From assembly GCA_934504345.1 (NCBI GenBank), contig CAKSVR010000005.1, positions 16,316-80,315 on the forward strand: DNA of 64,000 bases, written 5' to 3'. Shown one piece after another: positions 25,349 through 34,154 of the stretch. The notes beneath the pieces were generated by a model. It did no database searches, had not been told where the DNA came from, and saw only the letters and a program-made list of their open reading frames with translations. A program made the position numbers and the translations under genes. The stretch comes from an uncultured Agathobaculum sp. Its GTDB lineage: Bacteria > Bacillota > Clostridia > Oscillospirales > Butyricicoccaceae. Each line of letters begins with the position of its first letter. Position 1 is the stretch's first letter.

Positions 25349-26272
25349 TTACTCTCCCAGCTTCACGCCGACTTCCAGACTGTGCCCTCGGAGAAAGTCG
25401 GTCGCTTTCATGCGCTTGCCGCCGACCAGCTGGATTTCCGTGAGCCGCAGAGCGCCCTCGCCGCACGCGACGGTCAGGCCCTTTTTCGGGTCGGCCTCGA
25501 GCACCGTGCCCGCCTCGCCACTGCCGGCTGCCTTTTCGGCGGCGAACACCTTCAGGCGCTCGCCCGCAAGGCTGGTCAGCGCGATGGGCCACGGATTCAG
25601 GCCGCGGATCAGGCAGTCGATCTCGTGCGCAGACTTGCTCCAGTCGATGACCGCCATCTGCTTATCCAGCATATGGGCGTAGCAGCTCTGTGCATCGTCC
25701 TGCGGCTGCGGTGTGATGTCATTCAGTTTGACGAGCGTTTCGATCAAAAGTTCCGCACCGGCCTGTGCCAGACGGTCGAACAGCTCACCGGCGGTTTCGG
25801 TTTCGCCGACCGCGGTTTCGTACGTCAGCAGCATATCGCCGGTATCCAGACCCTCGGCCATCTGCATGGTGGTAACGCCCGCCTTTTCGTCGCCCGCGAT
25901 AACGGCCCACTGGATGGGCGCGGCACCGCGCCAGCGCGGCAGCAGCGAACCGTGCACGTTGATGCAGCCGTGCGGCGGAATATCGAGCACCGCCTTGGGC
26001 AGCAGCTTGCCGTAGGCCACCACGATGATGACCTCGGGCGCCAGCGCACGCAGACGCGCCTGCTCGTCCTCATTTTTGAGCGTGTTCGGCTGAAAAACCG
26101 GGATATTGTGCGCGAGCGCCAGCGTTTTCACCGGCGGCGCGGTTAAGATCTGCTTGCGGCCCTGCGGCTTGTCCGGCTGGGTGTACACCGCGCAGACCTC
26201 ATGGCCTGCATCGATGAGCGCCTGCAAACTCGGCACGGCGAAATCCGGCGTGCCCATGAATACGATACGCAT
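25349..26272 (-). CDS. fmt: Methionyl-tRNA formyltransferase
   Basis: 307 residues. Formylates initiator Met-tRNA using 10-formyl-THF. N-terminal hydrolase-like domain begins MRIVFMGTPDFAVPSL, with the catalytic segment HGSLLPRWRGAAPIQWA and DTGDML; C-terminal OB-like tRNA-binding domain. The start codon shares its A with the def stop codon (TAATG), a classical def-fmt coupling. Confidence 0.97.
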   Translation of the reverse strand: MRIVFMGTPDFAVPSLQALIDAGHEVCAVYTQPDKPQGRKQILTAPPVKTLALAHNIPVFQPNTLKNEDEQARLRALAPEVIIVVAYGKLLPKAVLDIPPHGCINVHGSLLPRWRGAAPIQWAVIAGDEKAGVTTMQMAEGLDTGDMLLTYETAVGETETAGELFDRLAQAGAELLIETLVKLNDITPQPQDDAQSCYAHMLDKQMAVIDWSKSAHEIDCLIRGLNPWPIALTSLAGERLKVFAAEKAAGSGEAGTVLEADPKKGLTVACGEGALRLTEIQLVGGKRMKATDFLRGHSLEVGVKLGE

Positions 26273-26763
26273 TATTCGTCCTCACCGCCCTGCATATCCT
26301 CCGGGTCGATGTACTCCTCGACCTTTTCGGTGAACAGATGGCCGTCCAGATGCTCGGTTTCGTGGCAGAAGCACTGTGCAACGATGCCCTCTCCCTCACG
26401 CTCGAACCAGTTGCCGTTGCGGTCCTGTGCGCGGATCTTTGCCCACGTCGGACGGGTAACATAGCCGTAAACGCCCGGCACGGACAGGCAGCCCTCAGCG
26501 ACACGCGCCGAGCCCTTCTGCTCGATGACTTCCGGATTTACCAGCTCGACCATTTCCTCGGGCTCCGTGTTCACATCCAGCAGCACGACAACGCGGCGCA
26601 GGATGCCCACCTGCGGTGCGGCAAGGCCAACGCCGCCGGAGTTTTCCAGCGTTTCACGCATATCGTCGAGGAGCGTGTGCAGGCGGTCGTCAAACTTCTC
26701 CACCTTGCGGCTGTGCTTTAAGAGCTGCTCGTCGCCCTCGGTCAAAATCTTTCTCAGTGCCAT
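26272..26763 (-). CDS. def: Peptide deformylase
   Basis: 163 residues. Removes the formyl group from nascent Met. All three motifs are present: GGVGLAAPQ (43-51), EGCLSVPG with metal ligand Cys92, and HETEH (134-138) with two His ligands and the catalytic Glu. Coupled to fmt by a one-base overlap; follows the GNAT gene after 4 bases. Confidence 0.97.
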   Translation of the reverse strand: MALRKILTEGDEQLLKHSRKVEKFDDRLHTLLDDMRETLENSGGVGLAAPQVGILRRVVVLLDVNTEPEEMVELVNPEVIEQKGSARVAEGCLSVPGVYGYVTRPTWAKIRAQDRNGNWFEREGEGIVAQCFCHETEHLDGHLFTEKVEEYIDPEDMQGGEDE

Positions 26764-26767
26764 TTGT

Positions 26768-27367
26768 TCATTCCTCCACTTGATTCAGCTTATCCATGTA
26801 TTTTTGTAAACATTCCTGTATATTTTTCTCGTCCATCGCCGGGAACGGCATCACAGGCTGCGGTTTTCCGCTGCCAACGTGCTTTTCCAGCCATGCGACA
26901 TCGTGCCAGCCGTCGAATTTCCAGCCGGAGTCGTGCCAGATGCCCGCATCCGTAAAGCCGAGTCTGCGCTGCATCCGAATGCTCTTTTCGTTCGGCAGGG
27001 TAACGCAGCTGTACAGATGGCGCAGGCCCTGCATCTCCAGCAGGTCGATCAGGCAGGCCAGCACGGTCGTGCCGACACCGTGCCCGTGCGTGCCCTGTGC
27101 CAGATAGATGGACAGCTCCGCATCCCAGTCGTAGGCCGCGCGTTCGCGGATGCGGTGGGCATAGGCGTAGCCCATGACAGCGCCGTCCCGCTCACAGACA
27201 AGGTACGGGAACGCCGCCGCGGTTTCGCGAATGCGGCCCGCAAAATCCGCAACGCTCGGCACATCGTACTCGAACGTTATCGTTGTGTCCGTTATGTAGG
27301 GCTTGTAGATCGCCAGCAGCGCTTCGGCATCGCTTTCCGCCGCCCTGCGAATGGTAAATTTGCTCAT
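26768..27367 (-). CDS. GNAT N-acetyltransferase, phosphinothricin acetyltransferase-like
   Basis: 199 residues. GNAT fold with FTIRRAAESDAEALLAIY at the start, acetyl-CoA loop around QGTHGHGVGTTVLACLIDL, and NEKSIRMQRRLGFTDAGIWHDSGWKFDGWHDVAWLEK, the Pat/YncA-like ending. Likely acetylates small amines or amino-acid analogues. It sits between priA and def, where Firmicutes normally have no gene, and is separated from priA by 223 bases of repeats, which suggests insertion into the operon. Confidence 0.88.
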   Translation of the reverse strand: MSKFTIRRAAESDAEALLAIYKPYITDTTITFEYDVPSVADFAGRIRETAAAFPYLVCERDGAVMGYAYAHRIRERAAYDWDAELSIYLAQGTHGHGVGTTVLACLIDLLEMQGLRHLYSCVTLPNEKSIRMQRRLGFTDAGIWHDSGWKFDGWHDVAWLEKHVGSGKPQPVMPFPAMDEKNIQECLQKYMDKLNQVEE

Positions 27368-27393
27368 TGACTATACCTTCTTTGCCGGGGTTC

Positions 27394-27585
27394 AAAAATT
27401 GAGAATTGAAAATGGAGAATTGAGAATTGTGGTATCGCGCAAAGCGCGATTTTTTATTCCGCCCGTTGGGCGGCACACATCGTCGCAGCGCGGACGGAAC
27501 TCGCGCAAGGATAGCTCGTCGCAGCGCGGACGGAACTCGCGCAAGGATAGCGACATTTTCCATTCTCCATTCTCAATTTTCAATT
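27394..27585. repeat. GAGAATK heptad inverted repeat enclosing a 36-bp tandem repeat
   Basis: Left arm AATTGAGAATTGAAAATGG (27398 on), right arm CCATTCTCCATTCTC..AATTTTCAATT up to 27585, just before the priA stop. The enclosed DNA includes the tandem repeat at 27481-27552. Confidence 0.7.
27481..27552 (+). repeat. 36-bp direct tandem repeat, two units
   Basis: Units 27481-27516 and 27517-27552 are identical except for the last base; each holds GTCGCAGCGCGGACGG and AACTCGCGCAAGGATAGC. Confidence 0.9.
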
Positions 27586-27590
27586 ATTTA

Positions 27591-30041
27591 TCACATTTCG
27601 TTATTGGAATCCGCGAACACCGTAACGCCTCTGTTTTTGCTGTCGCGCATGAACTCTCTCAGCACGCCGGAAATCAGCCTGCGCCATCTTGCACAGTCCC
27701 TTGCGCGGATGGTGAGATGGTAGCGATACCGTCCCATCACCTTGACCATCTGCGCGGCCGCCGGGCCGAGCACGGGCGCTTTTACATCCGCGAACTGACC
27801 CTCCATCAGGCTTTGCAGGCGCGTTTTGAGCGCCAGCAGACTGCTGAGCACCTGCTGTTCGATCTCACCGACGGCGGTTATCATGGTGATGTCGCACACC
27901 GGCGGACAGCGGAGCGCTTCGCGGGTTTCCATCTCACTCTCGTAGAATTTTTCGTAATCCTGCCGCGCGGCGGTCAAAATGACCGGATGCAGCGGGCTGT
28001 ACGTCTGTATCACGGCGCGGCCGGTGTCAAATCGGCGGCCTGCGCGCCCGACCACCTGCGTGATGAGCGAAAACGTGCGCTCACGGGCGCGGTAGTCCTG
28101 TGCATACAGGCTCTGGTCGGCATCGAGCACGCCGACCAGCGTGACGTTCTCGAAATCCAGTCCCTTTGTCACCATCTGCGTGCCGATGAGGATGTCCGCC
28201 TCGCCCTTGCCGAACCGGGTGAGCAGGCGCTCATGCGCGCCCTTGGTGTTCATGGTGTCCGCATCCATGCGGAGCACCCGCGCGGACGGGAACCGCTCGT
28301 GCAGCTCCTCCTCCAGCTTCTGCGTGCCGGGCGTTTCGGTGAACAGGCTCGTGCTGCCGCACTGCGGGCATTTGCCGGTTATCTTGATGGAAGCGCCGCA
28401 GTAGTGGCACATCGCGCGGCCGGAAACCGAATGGTAGGTCATCGTGGTCGAGCAGGACGGGCACTCCGGCACCCAGCCGCACACGCCGCAGCCGATCACG
28501 CGGCTGTTGCCGCGCCGGTTGAGGAACAGGATAGCCTGTTTGCCCTTTTCGAGCGTGCCGATGAGCTCGCGTTCCAGATCCGGCCCGACGATGCCGCTCC
28601 GTCCCTCGCGGGCCAGTCCGCGCATATCCGCGATGATGACCTCGGGCAGTCCGGCGCCCAGAAAACGCTCTGTGAGCGTAAAGACCGGGTATTTTCCCTG
28701 TTTCGCGCCGTAATAGGTTTCCACAGACGGCGTGGCCGAGCCGAGCACGAGCAGCGCATCCGACTGGGAAACGCGGTACTTCGCCACATCGCGGGCATGA
28801 TAGCGCGGCGACTGCTCCGAGCGGTAGGCCGCATCCTGCTCCTCGTCGATGATGATAACACCGAGGTTTTTCGCGGGCGCGAACACCGCCGAGCGCGTAC
28901 CGATGACAACGCGGGCGCGGCCGGTCTTGATCTTTTTGAAGCTGTCGTACCGCTCACCGGCGGACAGCGCGGAGTGCAGCACAGCGACCTCCTCGCCAAA
29001 CCGGGCGGCAAACTGGCGCAGCAGCTGCGGTGTCAGCCCGATCTCCGGCACGAGCACGATGGCGCTCTTTCCCTGCTCCAGCGCGTGCGCGATGAGCTGG
29101 AGATACACCTGTGTCTTGCCGCTGCCCGTCACGCCGAACAGGAGCGCGGCGCGCGGCGCGTTCTCGTCCAGCAGAGCGGCCATGCCGTCATACGCCTGCT
29201 GCTGTGCGGCAGAGAGCACGGGCGCAGCGGCACGCGGCACCTCGGAGAAGTCCGGCGCGCGCAGCACCTCCTCGTATTCCGCGCGGAGGATGCCCTTTTT
29301 CACCATGTCGCGCAGCGCGGCATCGCTCACGCCGGTCATGTAGCCAAGCTCCTTCTGGCTCATCGCGCCGCCGTCCGCCAGCAGCGAGATCACATCCAGA
29401 CGAGCCGGGCTCCTCCGGCTGACGCGCGACATCGCCTCGGACTTTTCCATAGCCAGACGGAGCATTTTCTCGGTCTTATCGCCGGTTTTCTGCACGGTAT
29501 TGCTGTGATAAACGAGAATCCCCTCTCCTGCCAGCGCATCCAGCGTCTGGCCTGCGCCTTTGCCGAGGCGTTCGCGTATCTCGGCGGCTGACAGGGTCTG
29601 TCCGGCCTGCTCGAACAGCGCGAGCACCTCACCGGCCTCGCCGTCACGGCGGTGCAGAGCCGATACATCCGCATCGGCGGCCAGCGTGTAGGTTTCGTTC
29701 CGCTTGAACCACAATCCGGCGGGCAGCATGGCGTGTACGCAGTCGAAGTAAGTGCAGTACAGCCTTTCGCGCATCCATGCGGCGAGCCTCAGCTGCTCGG
29801 CGGTCAGAACGGGCGTGTCGTCCAGCACCTCGACGATGGGCTTGAGCTTGAACTCGCCCGCATCCTCGCGGAACGCCAGCACGACCGCTTCCGCCCGTTT
29901 ATTGCCAAAGCCGAACGGCACGAGAACACGGGTGCCGATCTGCACCTGTTCCCGCAGCTCGTCCGGCACACGGTAAGAGTATAGCTTGTCGATGGCATAG
30001 GTCGCTGCATCCACAGCGACTGCACAGATTTTTTTCGCCAT
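27591..30041 (-). CDS. priA: Primosomal replication protein N' (PriA helicase)
   Basis: 816 residues from ATG 30041. N-terminal 3'-DNA-binding region and winged helix, SF2 helicase core with GVTGSGKTQVY (Walker A) and IIDEEQ (Walker B), and the zinc region of paired cysteines CGVCG..CPSC..CHYCG..CPQCG between the helicase lobes. Restarts collapsed forks. Separated from coaBC by 200 bases carrying element copy D, and from GNAT by repeats. Confidence 0.96.
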   Translation of the reverse strand: MAKKICAVAVDAATYAIDKLYSYRVPDELREQVQIGTRVLVPFGFGNKRAEAVVLAFREDAGEFKLKPIVEVLDDTPVLTAEQLRLAAWMRERLYCTYFDCVHAMLPAGLWFKRNETYTLAADADVSALHRRDGEAGEVLALFEQAGQTLSAAEIRERLGKGAGQTLDALAGEGILVYHSNTVQKTGDKTEKMLRLAMEKSEAMSRVSRRSPARLDVISLLADGGAMSQKELGYMTGVSDAALRDMVKKGILRAEYEEVLRAPDFSEVPRAAAPVLSAAQQQAYDGMAALLDENAPRAALLFGVTGSGKTQVYLQLIAHALEQGKSAIVLVPEIGLTPQLLRQFAARFGEEVAVLHSALSAGERYDSFKKIKTGRARVVIGTRSAVFAPAKNLGVIIIDEEQDAAYRSEQSPRYHARDVAKYRVSQSDALLVLGSATPSVETYYGAKQGKYPVFTLTERFLGAGLPEVIIADMRGLAREGRSGIVGPDLERELIGTLEKGKQAILFLNRRGNSRVIGCGVCGWVPECPSCSTTMTYHSVSGRAMCHYCGASIKITGKCPQCGSTSLFTETPGTQKLEEELHERFPSARVLRMDADTMNTKGAHERLLTRFGKGEADILIGTQMVTKGLDFENVTLVGVLDADQSLYAQDYRARERTFSLITQVVGRAGRRFDTGRAVIQTYSPLHPVILTAARQDYEKFYESEMETREALRCPPVCDITMITAVGEIEQQVLSSLLALKTRLQSLMEGQFADVKAPVLGPAAAQMVKVMGRYRYHLTIRARDCARWRRLISGVLREFMRDSKNRGVTVFADSNNEM

Positions 30042-30090
30042 GGAACGCACCAACCTTTCGCTTCTTCTTTTATCGTCGCTTGCAGTTTAT

Positions 30091-30173
30091 CGTAGGGCGC
30101 GACGACTCGGCGCGCCGCTGTCAATCGGTGCATACCGTTCCATACGGCGTGCCGGGGTCGTCACGCCCTACGG
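30091..30173. repeat. GTAGGG double-hairpin element, copy D
   Basis: 83 bp between coaBC and priA. Right hairpin stem TGCCG/CGTCA where copy B has CGCCG/CGTCG; spacer GTGCATACCGTTCCATA resembles copy B's. Confidence 0.85.
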
Positions 30174-30217
30174 CATTGTTTTCATCGGTTGCGGATAAAC
30201 GGAAAACATGACGTTAA

Positions 30218-30247
30218 TTCTCTATTTTCCGTTCTCAATTCTCAATT
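30218..30247. repeat. GAGAATK heptad overlapping the coaBC stop codon
   Basis: On the minus strand the coaBC stop TGA is itself part of AATAATTGAGAATTGAGAACGG, so the repeat begins inside the gene's last codons. Confidence 0.65.
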
Positions 30248-31438
30248 ATTCATCCCGAGCAGTCGGTCAAGAATCAGGTCGGCCAGCGCCTCTTTGCTCA
30301 TCATCGGCGGGGTTTCCCGATGTCCGTCCCTGAAGAGCAGCGTTGCCACATTGGTATCCGTGCCGAAGCCTGCGCCTTTATCGCGCAGCGAGTTCGCCAC
30401 GAGCATATCGCAGTTCTTGCGGCGCAGCTTGCTTTCGGCGTTGTCGAGCAGGTTCTGCGTTTCCATCGCGAAGCCGCAGAGCAGCTGGCCGGGTCTTTTC
30501 TCCTTGCCGAGCGCGGCGAGGATGTCCGGGTTGCGGGTCAGCTCGATGTTCATTTCGCCGTCGCCCTTTTTGAGCTTTTCATCGGCGGTCTGCGCCGGGC
30601 GGTAATCACCGACGGCGGCGGCCTTGATGATGAAATCCTGCTCCGGTGCGCGGCTCGTTACGGCCTCGTACATATCACGGGCGGAAACGATGTCCACGCG
30701 CGTTACGCCGTGCGGCGCGGCGAGTGCGGTCGGGCCGGAAACGAGCGTTGCCTCTGCGCCGCGCATGGCCGCGCGGGCGGCGATGGCATAGCCCATCTTG
30801 CCGGTCGAGTGATTGGACAGGAAGCGCACCGGGTCCATGGCCTCCTGTGTCGGGCCGGCGGTGACAAGAACGTGTCTGCCTGCCAGATCCTGCTCAGTCA
30901 GCGCCTTTTCGATGCCCCAGAGGAGCGTGGGCGTGTCCGGCAGCTTGCCGCGGCCGCTGTCGCCGCAGGCGAGGTGGCCTGCATCCGGCTCGATGATATG
31001 GAAGCCGCGCTTTCGGAGCGTGGCGAGGTTTTCCTGTGTCACCGGATTGTCGTACATTCCGGTGTTCATCGCGGGCGCGATGACAACGGGCGCCTTGGTG
31101 GCGAGCAGTGTCGTCGTCACCATATCGTCCGCGATGCCGTGCGCGGCCTTGGCGATGACATTGGCCGTCGCGGGTGCGATCACGAACACATCAGCGGCCT
31201 TGGCCAGCGAGATATGCTCGACCTCCCACGGAAAGCTGCGGTCGAACGTATCCACGACCGTGCGGCTGCCGGAGAGCGTTTCGAATGTCATCGGCGCGAT
31301 GAACTGCGCGGCGGATTCGGTCATGAGCACATGAACGCTCGCGCCGTTCTGATGCAGTTTGCTCGTCAGATCGGCGGCTTTATAGGCCGCGATGCCGCCT
31401 GTTACGCACAGAACGACCGTTTTCCCTGCAAAACGCAT
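30242..31438 (-). CDS. coaBC: Bifunctional phosphopantothenoylcysteine decarboxylase / phosphopantothenate-cysteine ligase
   Basis: 398 residues. CoaC half (1-180): FMN-binding VTGGIAAYKAADL, catalytic His in WEVEHISLAKAAD, PAMNTGMYDNP and the flexible flap with Cys in GHLACGDSGRG. CoaB half: VTAGPTQEAMDPVRFLSNHSTGKMG and KLKKGDG. Makes 4'-phosphopantetheine for CoA. Starts 3 bases after rpoZ. Confidence 0.96.
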   Translation of the reverse strand: MRFAGKTVVLCVTGGIAAYKAADLTSKLHQNGASVHVLMTESAAQFIAPMTFETLSGSRTVVDTFDRSFPWEVEHISLAKAADVFVIAPATANVIAKAAHGIADDMVTTTLLATKAPVVIAPAMNTGMYDNPVTQENLATLRKRGFHIIEPDAGHLACGDSGRGKLPDTPTLLWGIEKALTEQDLAGRHVLVTAGPTQEAMDPVRFLSNHSTGKMGYAIAARAAMRGAEATLVSGPTALAAPHGVTRVDIVSARDMYEAVTSRAPEQDFIIKAAAVGDYRPAQTADEKLKKGDGEMNIELTRNPDILAALGKEKRPGQLLCGFAMETQNLLDNAESKLRRKNCDMLVANSLRDKGAGFGTDTNVATLLFRDGHRETPPMMSKEALADLILDRLLGMNN

Positions 31439-31441
31439 GGT

Positions 31442-31837
31442 TTAGAGGTCCTCCTCCGGGATGTCGCCGTCGCTCAGAGAGCCGTCGTCGAACTCGTTCA
31501 GGCGGCGGACACTCTCTCTGTCGTCCTCGTCCTCGTCATCCTCGTCCTCGGTGTGCTCCTCGTCCTCGTCCAGATCGATGGTATCATCCACATCGACCAT
31601 GGCAGCGGCGATGGCGTTGTTCTGCGGGATGGCAGTTTCTACGCGCGGGCCCGGACGGTAAACGATCTCACCGGCTGCGATCTCGTCGAGCGCCAGCTTG
31701 ACAGCCTTGTCCGGCAGCTCCTCGCCCTTGGCCTCCGCCTCATCGGCAATATCGCGGGCGCGCTGTGCGGCCAGATTGACCAGCAGATAGCGGTTGCCTA
31801 CACGTTTCATCAGTTCCTGCATCGAAGGGTTCAGCAT
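31442..31837 (-). CDS. rpoZ: RNA polymerase omega subunit with long acidic C-terminal tail
   Basis: 131 residues versus about 65-90 in many Firmicutes. The conserved core is MQELMKRVGNRYLLVNLAAQRARDI..KAVKLALDEIAAGEI (5-60). Residues 82-131 are an Asp/Glu-rich tail (about half acidic) ending RRLNEFDDGSLSDGDIPEEDL. Omega chaperones the beta' subunit. Between gmk and coaBC in the standard order. The tail may contact sigma factors or basic proteins; that is speculation. Confidence 0.93.
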   Translation of the reverse strand: MLNPSMQELMKRVGNRYLLVNLAAQRARDIADEAEAKGEELPDKAVKLALDEIAAGEIVYRPGPRVETAIPQNNAIAAAMVDVDDTIDLDEDEEHTEDEDDEDEDDRESVRRLNEFDDGSLSDGDIPEEDL

Positions 31838-31906
31838 AGTAATCAGTTCTCCTTATTTACCAGATATGGTTTTATTTTATGAAAGTTTCTGTTTATATCA
31901 TGTCGC

Positions 31907-32464
31907 TTATCGACGCTTGGCGAGAATGCCGTGCAGTTCTTCCACTGCACGCTCCACCGTGTCGTTAACGACCACATAATCGAATTTATCCTGCTGGGCA
32001 AGCTCGCCCTTGGCGGTTTCGAGGCGCTTCTGCACCTTGGCCTCGTCCTCGGTGCCGCGGCCGCGCAGACGGTTCGCCAGCTCCTCGAACGACGGCGGCG
32101 CGATGAACACCATCACGGCATCCGGGCGCTTCTCGTGCACCTGCATCGCGCCCTGCACCTCGATCTCGAGGATCACGTCAAAGCCGGCCTCCAGCTTTTC
32201 GTTCACCGGCGCTTCGAGCGTGCCGTAGTAGTTATCGACGTACTTTGCGTGCTCCAAAAAGGCGTTTTCTTCAATTTTCTTCTCAAAATCCTCTTTCGTG
32301 AGGAAATAATACTGCACGCCGTCCTTTTCGCCCGGACGGGGTGCGCGCGTGGTGGCGGAGATGGAGAAGAACAGCTTCTCATCCTCGCTCAGCAGCTTCG
32401 ACAGCACCGTGCCCTTGCCTGCACCGGACGGGCCGGTGAATACATACAGTGTTCCCTTACGCAT
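31907..32464 (-). CDS. gmk: Guanylate kinase
   Basis: 185 residues. Phosphorylates GMP to GDP. P-loop GPSGAGKGT (11-19), GMP-binding SISATTRAPRPGE..GVQYYF, and lid DEAKVQKRLETAK. Overlaps remA by 8 bases. Confidence 0.97.
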   Translation of the reverse strand: MRKGTLYVFTGPSGAGKGTVLSKLLSEDEKLFFSISATTRAPRPGEKDGVQYYFLTKEDFEKKIEENAFLEHAKYVDNYYGTLEAPVNEKLEAGFDVILEIEVQGAMQVHEKRPDAVMVFIAPPSFEELANRLRGRGTEDEAKVQKRLETAKGELAQQDKFDYVVVNDTVERAVEELHGILAKRR

Positions 32465-32720
32465 CTTCTGGTTCTCCTTCCTCGGCTTCGCCCGCGAAGC
32501 GCGCCGCGACCGTTTCGGGCTGCAAAGCGCTCAGCACCACATGGTCGCTGTCCATGATGAGCACGGCGCGGGTGCGGCGGCCGTAGGTGCCGTCCACCAC
32601 CATGCCGCGGTCGCGTGCCTCCTGCACGGTGCGCTTGACCGGCGCGGATTCCGGGCTGACGATGGCGATCAGCCGCGACGAGGCGACCATATTGCCAAAA
32701 CCGATATTGATGAGCTTCAT
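32457..32720 (-). CDS. remA: DUF370 / RemA-like regulatory protein
   Basis: 87 residues. INIGFGNMVASSRLIAIVSPESAPVKR and LIMDSDHVVLSALQPETVAARF match the RemA family, a doughnut-shaped DNA-binding oligomer that in Bacillus activates matrix and osmoprotection genes. The C-terminal EAEEGEPEDA tail is short and acidic. Between yicC and gmk as in most Firmicutes. Confidence 0.92.
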   Translation of the reverse strand: MKLINIGFGNMVASSRLIAIVSPESAPVKRTVQEARDRGMVVDGTYGRRTRAVLIMDSDHVVLSALQPETVAARFAGEAEEGEPEDA

Positions 32721-32752
32721 CGCTGACCTCTCCCCTTTGTTCTATTCGAAAA

Positions 32753-33628
32753 TTACTCGATATTCTGGATCTGTTCGCGGATTTTTTCGATCTCGCTCTT
32801 GATGTTCACGACTGTCTGCGCCATAGACACATCGTTGGCCTTGGAGCCGATGGTGTTGGCCTCGCGGTTCATCTCCTGCACGAGGAAATCCAGCTTGCGG
32901 CCGATGGGCTTTGCCTCGTTCAGCATCCCGTCGAGCTGCTGCAGATGGCTCCGCAGACGCACGGTTTCCTCATCCACGGCGGTCTTGTCCGCGTAGATGG
33001 CGGCCTCGGTGACGATGCGGGTCTCATCGATGGATGTATCCGCCAGCACCTCCTGCATACGCGCCAGCAGCTTCTCGCGGTACTCGCGCACGCGCTCGGG
33101 CGAACGCTTTTCGACCTCGCCGACCATGCGCTCGATCTCGGAAGCGCGGTTTCGCACATCCTCCGCGAGCTTTATGCCCTCACGGGCGCGCATCTCGTCA
33201 AAGCTGTCGCACGCCTCGGTGAATACGGTCAGCACATCGCGGGTCATCTCGTCCGCATCCTGCTCCACGCGCTCGGAGCCGAGCACATCGGGCAGCTTGG
33301 CGAGGCTCATCACGCTCACATCGTCGCGCAGACCGTATTTGTCAGCCAGCTCGTGCAGAGCGGCCAGATAATGCTCGGCCAGTGCATGATTGACCGTGAC
33401 GGCGATGTCGCCGCCTTCCTGTGTTTCCACGCTGATGTACACTTCCACCTTGCCGCGCGCGATGCGGGCCGCTGCGGCCTTTTTCACGGCATCATCCAGA
33501 AAACCGTACTGGCGCGGCGCCTTTACCGTGCAGTCCAGATAGCGGTGGTTGACAGCGCGCAGCTCCGCGGTGATCGTTCTGCCGTGCAGCTCCTGCTTTG
33601 CGCGGCCGTAGCCGGTCATACTCTTCAT
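32753..33628 (-). CDS. yicC: YicC/YloC family endoribonuclease
   Basis: 291 residues. Begins MKSMTGYGRAKQE, the family hallmark, with NHRYLDCTVKAPR and ends DVSMAQTVVNIKSEIEKIREQIQNIE. Members are RNA endonucleases implicated in sRNA decay. 32 bases before remA, 18 bases after the membrane protein gene. Confidence 0.93.
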   Translation of the reverse strand: MKSMTGYGRAKQELHGRTITAELRAVNHRYLDCTVKAPRQYGFLDDAVKKAAAARIARGKVEVYISVETQEGGDIAVTVNHALAEHYLAALHELADKYGLRDDVSVMSLAKLPDVLGSERVEQDADEMTRDVLTVFTEACDSFDEMRAREGIKLAEDVRNRASEIERMVGEVEKRSPERVREYREKLLARMQEVLADTSIDETRIVTEAAIYADKTAVDEETVRLRSHLQQLDGMLNEAKPIGRKLDFLVQEMNREANTIGSKANDVSMAQTVVNIKSEIEKIREQIQNIE

Positions 33629-33646
33629 ATTTTTTCTTCCCCTTTG

Positions 33647-34153
33647 TTATTCGGGCGGCAGCGTGCGGCGCAGCAGCGCGATCAGCCGCGACAGCCCGAG
33701 ATCATATACAATAAAGCCGATATTGGCCGCAAACCACAGTCCGGCCAGCCGGAACAGCCCCGACATTTCCAGTTGCGGGAACAGCCCGAGGCGCACAAGG
33801 ACACAGCCGAGCACCAGCACGATGTTCCAGTACGCCAGCTTGCCGGACAGCTGCGCGGGCCGCGGCACGCGGCACTCGATGCCGTATTTGACGATGGGAT
33901 ACAGGCCGAACACCAGCACATAAGCCGCCGCTGTCACCTTGCGCGGCGTGAGCAGCAGCCCGAGCACCGAGGCGGTGATATACAGCAGCACCGCTGTTTT
34001 CACGCGGGCGCGGCGCAGCAGCGGTATCGCCGAAGCGACACCCGCCATCAGGCAGGCCGCCGGGCCGATCTGCGGCAGCGCACCGCCGAGATACAGCAGC
34101 GCCGTAGCCGCCGCCGCCAGCAGGCCGCCGCGTGCGAGGTCGCGCGTGCTCAT
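33647..34153 (-). CDS. Uncharacterised small integral membrane protein
   Basis: 168 residues with about five hydrophobic segments (near 9-30, 52-67, 74-89, 106-122, 132-150) and Arg-rich loops (LLRRARVK, IECRVPRPAQ). I do not recognise the family with confidence. It begins one base after the J-domain gene and lies 18 bases before yicC, so it is expressed with the DUF5685/J-domain pair; a membrane partner for those is plausible. Confidence 0.7.
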   Translation of the reverse strand: MSTRDLARGGLLAAAATALLYLGGALPQIGPAACLMAGVASAIPLLRRARVKTAVLLYITASVLGLLLTPRKVTAAAYVLVFGLYPIVKYGIECRVPRPAQLSGKLAYWNIVLVLGCVLVRLGLFPQLEMSGLFRLAGLWFAANIGFIVYDLGLSRLIALLRRTLPPE

Positions 34154-34154
34154 A

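Noticed and set aside
27481..27552. CRISPR array
   Set aside because: Two 36-bp units are directly adjacent with no spacer and no cas gene is present.
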